6,429 nt of DNA from the NCBI GenBank assembly GCA_030832235.1, contig JAURJO010000154.1:1-6429 (forward strand), in the 5' to 3' direction. The notes under the pieces are model-generated. The model did not search any database. It saw only the letters and a list, made by a program, of their open reading frames with translations, and was not told the DNA's origin. The stretch comes from Verrucomicrobiota bacterium. Its GTDB lineage: Bacteria; Verrucomicrobiota; Verrucomicrobiia; Opitutales; Opitutaceae. Shown one piece after another: positions 6,004-6,429 of the stretch; within the stretch, counting starts at the first letter, position 1, and every line of letters starts with the position of its first letter. Both the position numbers and the translations under genes were made by a program.

Positions 6004-6429
6004 TTACTTCAGCAGCATGTCCTTCACCGTCTTGCCGGCCGGGATCATCGGCAGCACGTGCTCGGTGTAGGGAACGATGACGTCGAGAACGTACGGACCG
6101 TCGTGGTCGAGCATCTCCTGGATGGCGGCGCGCAGCTCGGATTTCTTGATCACCCGGCGGCCCTTCACGCCGAAGCCCTCGGCGATCTTCACGAAGTCGG
6201 GGTAGAGCGCGGAGGGATTGTCGGGGCTGCCCACGTTGGATTCGTCGCCGAGGACGGTGTTGCCGCGAACGCTGCCGTAGAAGCGGTCCTCCCACTGCAC
6301 GACCATCCCGAGGTGCTGGTTGTTCAGGATCATCGCCTTGGCGGCGATGCCCTCGATCTTGCAGGTGGCGAGTTCCTGGACGTTCATCACGAACGAGCCG
6401 TCGCCGTCGATGTCGATCACCTGCTTGTC
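6004..6429 (-). CDS. ilvB: Acetolactate synthase large subunit, C-terminal part (runs off the right edge)
   Basis: The last 141 codons of a thiamine-diphosphate enzyme that condenses two pyruvates to acetolactate (or pyruvate and 2-oxobutyrate to acetohydroxybutyrate), the first common step of valine, leucine and isoleucine synthesis. Family length is about 560-600 residues, so about three quarters of the gene lies beyond the window. Visible are the ThDP/Mg motif GDGSF with NN 24 residues later (LNNQHLG), the QELAT helix, QWEDRFY, and the C-terminal GPYVLDVIV and EHVLPMIPAGKT. The Trp of QWEDRFY (codon 6292-6294) matches the plant herbicide-site Trp574. The plant Ser653 position is Ala (codon 6037-6039). 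The frame continues through the right edge (D-K-Q-V), so the GTG at 6420 is an internal Val, not a start. No ilvN follows: the gene ends at a terminator and meets the cyclase gene tail to tail. Confidence 0.96.
   Translation of the reverse strand, partial: DKQVIDIDGDGSFVMNVQELATCKIEGIAAKAMILNNQHLGMVVQWEDRFYGSVRGNTVLGDESNVGSPDNPSALYPDFVKIAEGFGVKGRRVIKKSELRAAIQEMLDHDGPYVLDVIVPYTEHVLPMIPAGKTVKDMLLK

Noticed and set aside
6295..6420. GTG at 6420 as the start of a short minus-strand protein
   Set aside because: The frame stays open through the right edge, and the GTG lies within the conserved ThDP-binding region of acetolactate synthase, so it is an internal Val.

Overview
The window is a G+C-rich (roughly two-thirds by eye) bacterial chromosomal segment with tight, overlapping gene starts. 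The style suggests a Gram-negative bacterium of the PVC group. My best guess is Verrucomicrobia (Opitutales/Opitutaceae-like). This rests on the plant-like acetolactate synthase and the mix of a Wzy/WaaL-TPR protein, a secreted FecR protein and a CHASE2 cyclase. It is an inference, not a database result.

Layout: positions 1-5918 look like one plus-strand transcription unit. The last 31 codons of an unidentified upstream gene (to 98) overlap by ATGA the start of a 623-residue polytopic O-antigen ligase/polymerase-like protein with a C-terminal TPR region (95-1966). That gene overlaps by GTGA a secreted FecR-domain protein (1963-3579) whose C-terminal two thirds are a Gln-rich tract, a short unassigned segment and a long Ser/Thr/Gly-rich tail with a four-residue GSTT repeat. 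After a 68-base gap comes a 756-residue CHASE2-type class III adenylate cyclase with all catalytic residues present (3648-5918).

The plus-strand unit converges on the 3' end of an acetolactate synthase large-subunit gene (minus strand, 6004 to beyond the right edge). The 85-base convergent gap holds two hairpins. One has a clear U-tract for the minus-strand gene.

Working model (inference): the secreted FecR protein and the extracytoplasmic CHASE2 sensor occupy the same compartment. They may form a sensing pair that sets cAMP levels in response to the envelope or a surface polysaccharide, the latter handled by the co-transcribed ligase/polymerase. Acetolactate synthase is an unrelated branched-chain amino acid gene that bounds the unit on the right. 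No RNA genes, CRISPR arrays, insertion sequences or attachment sites were seen.
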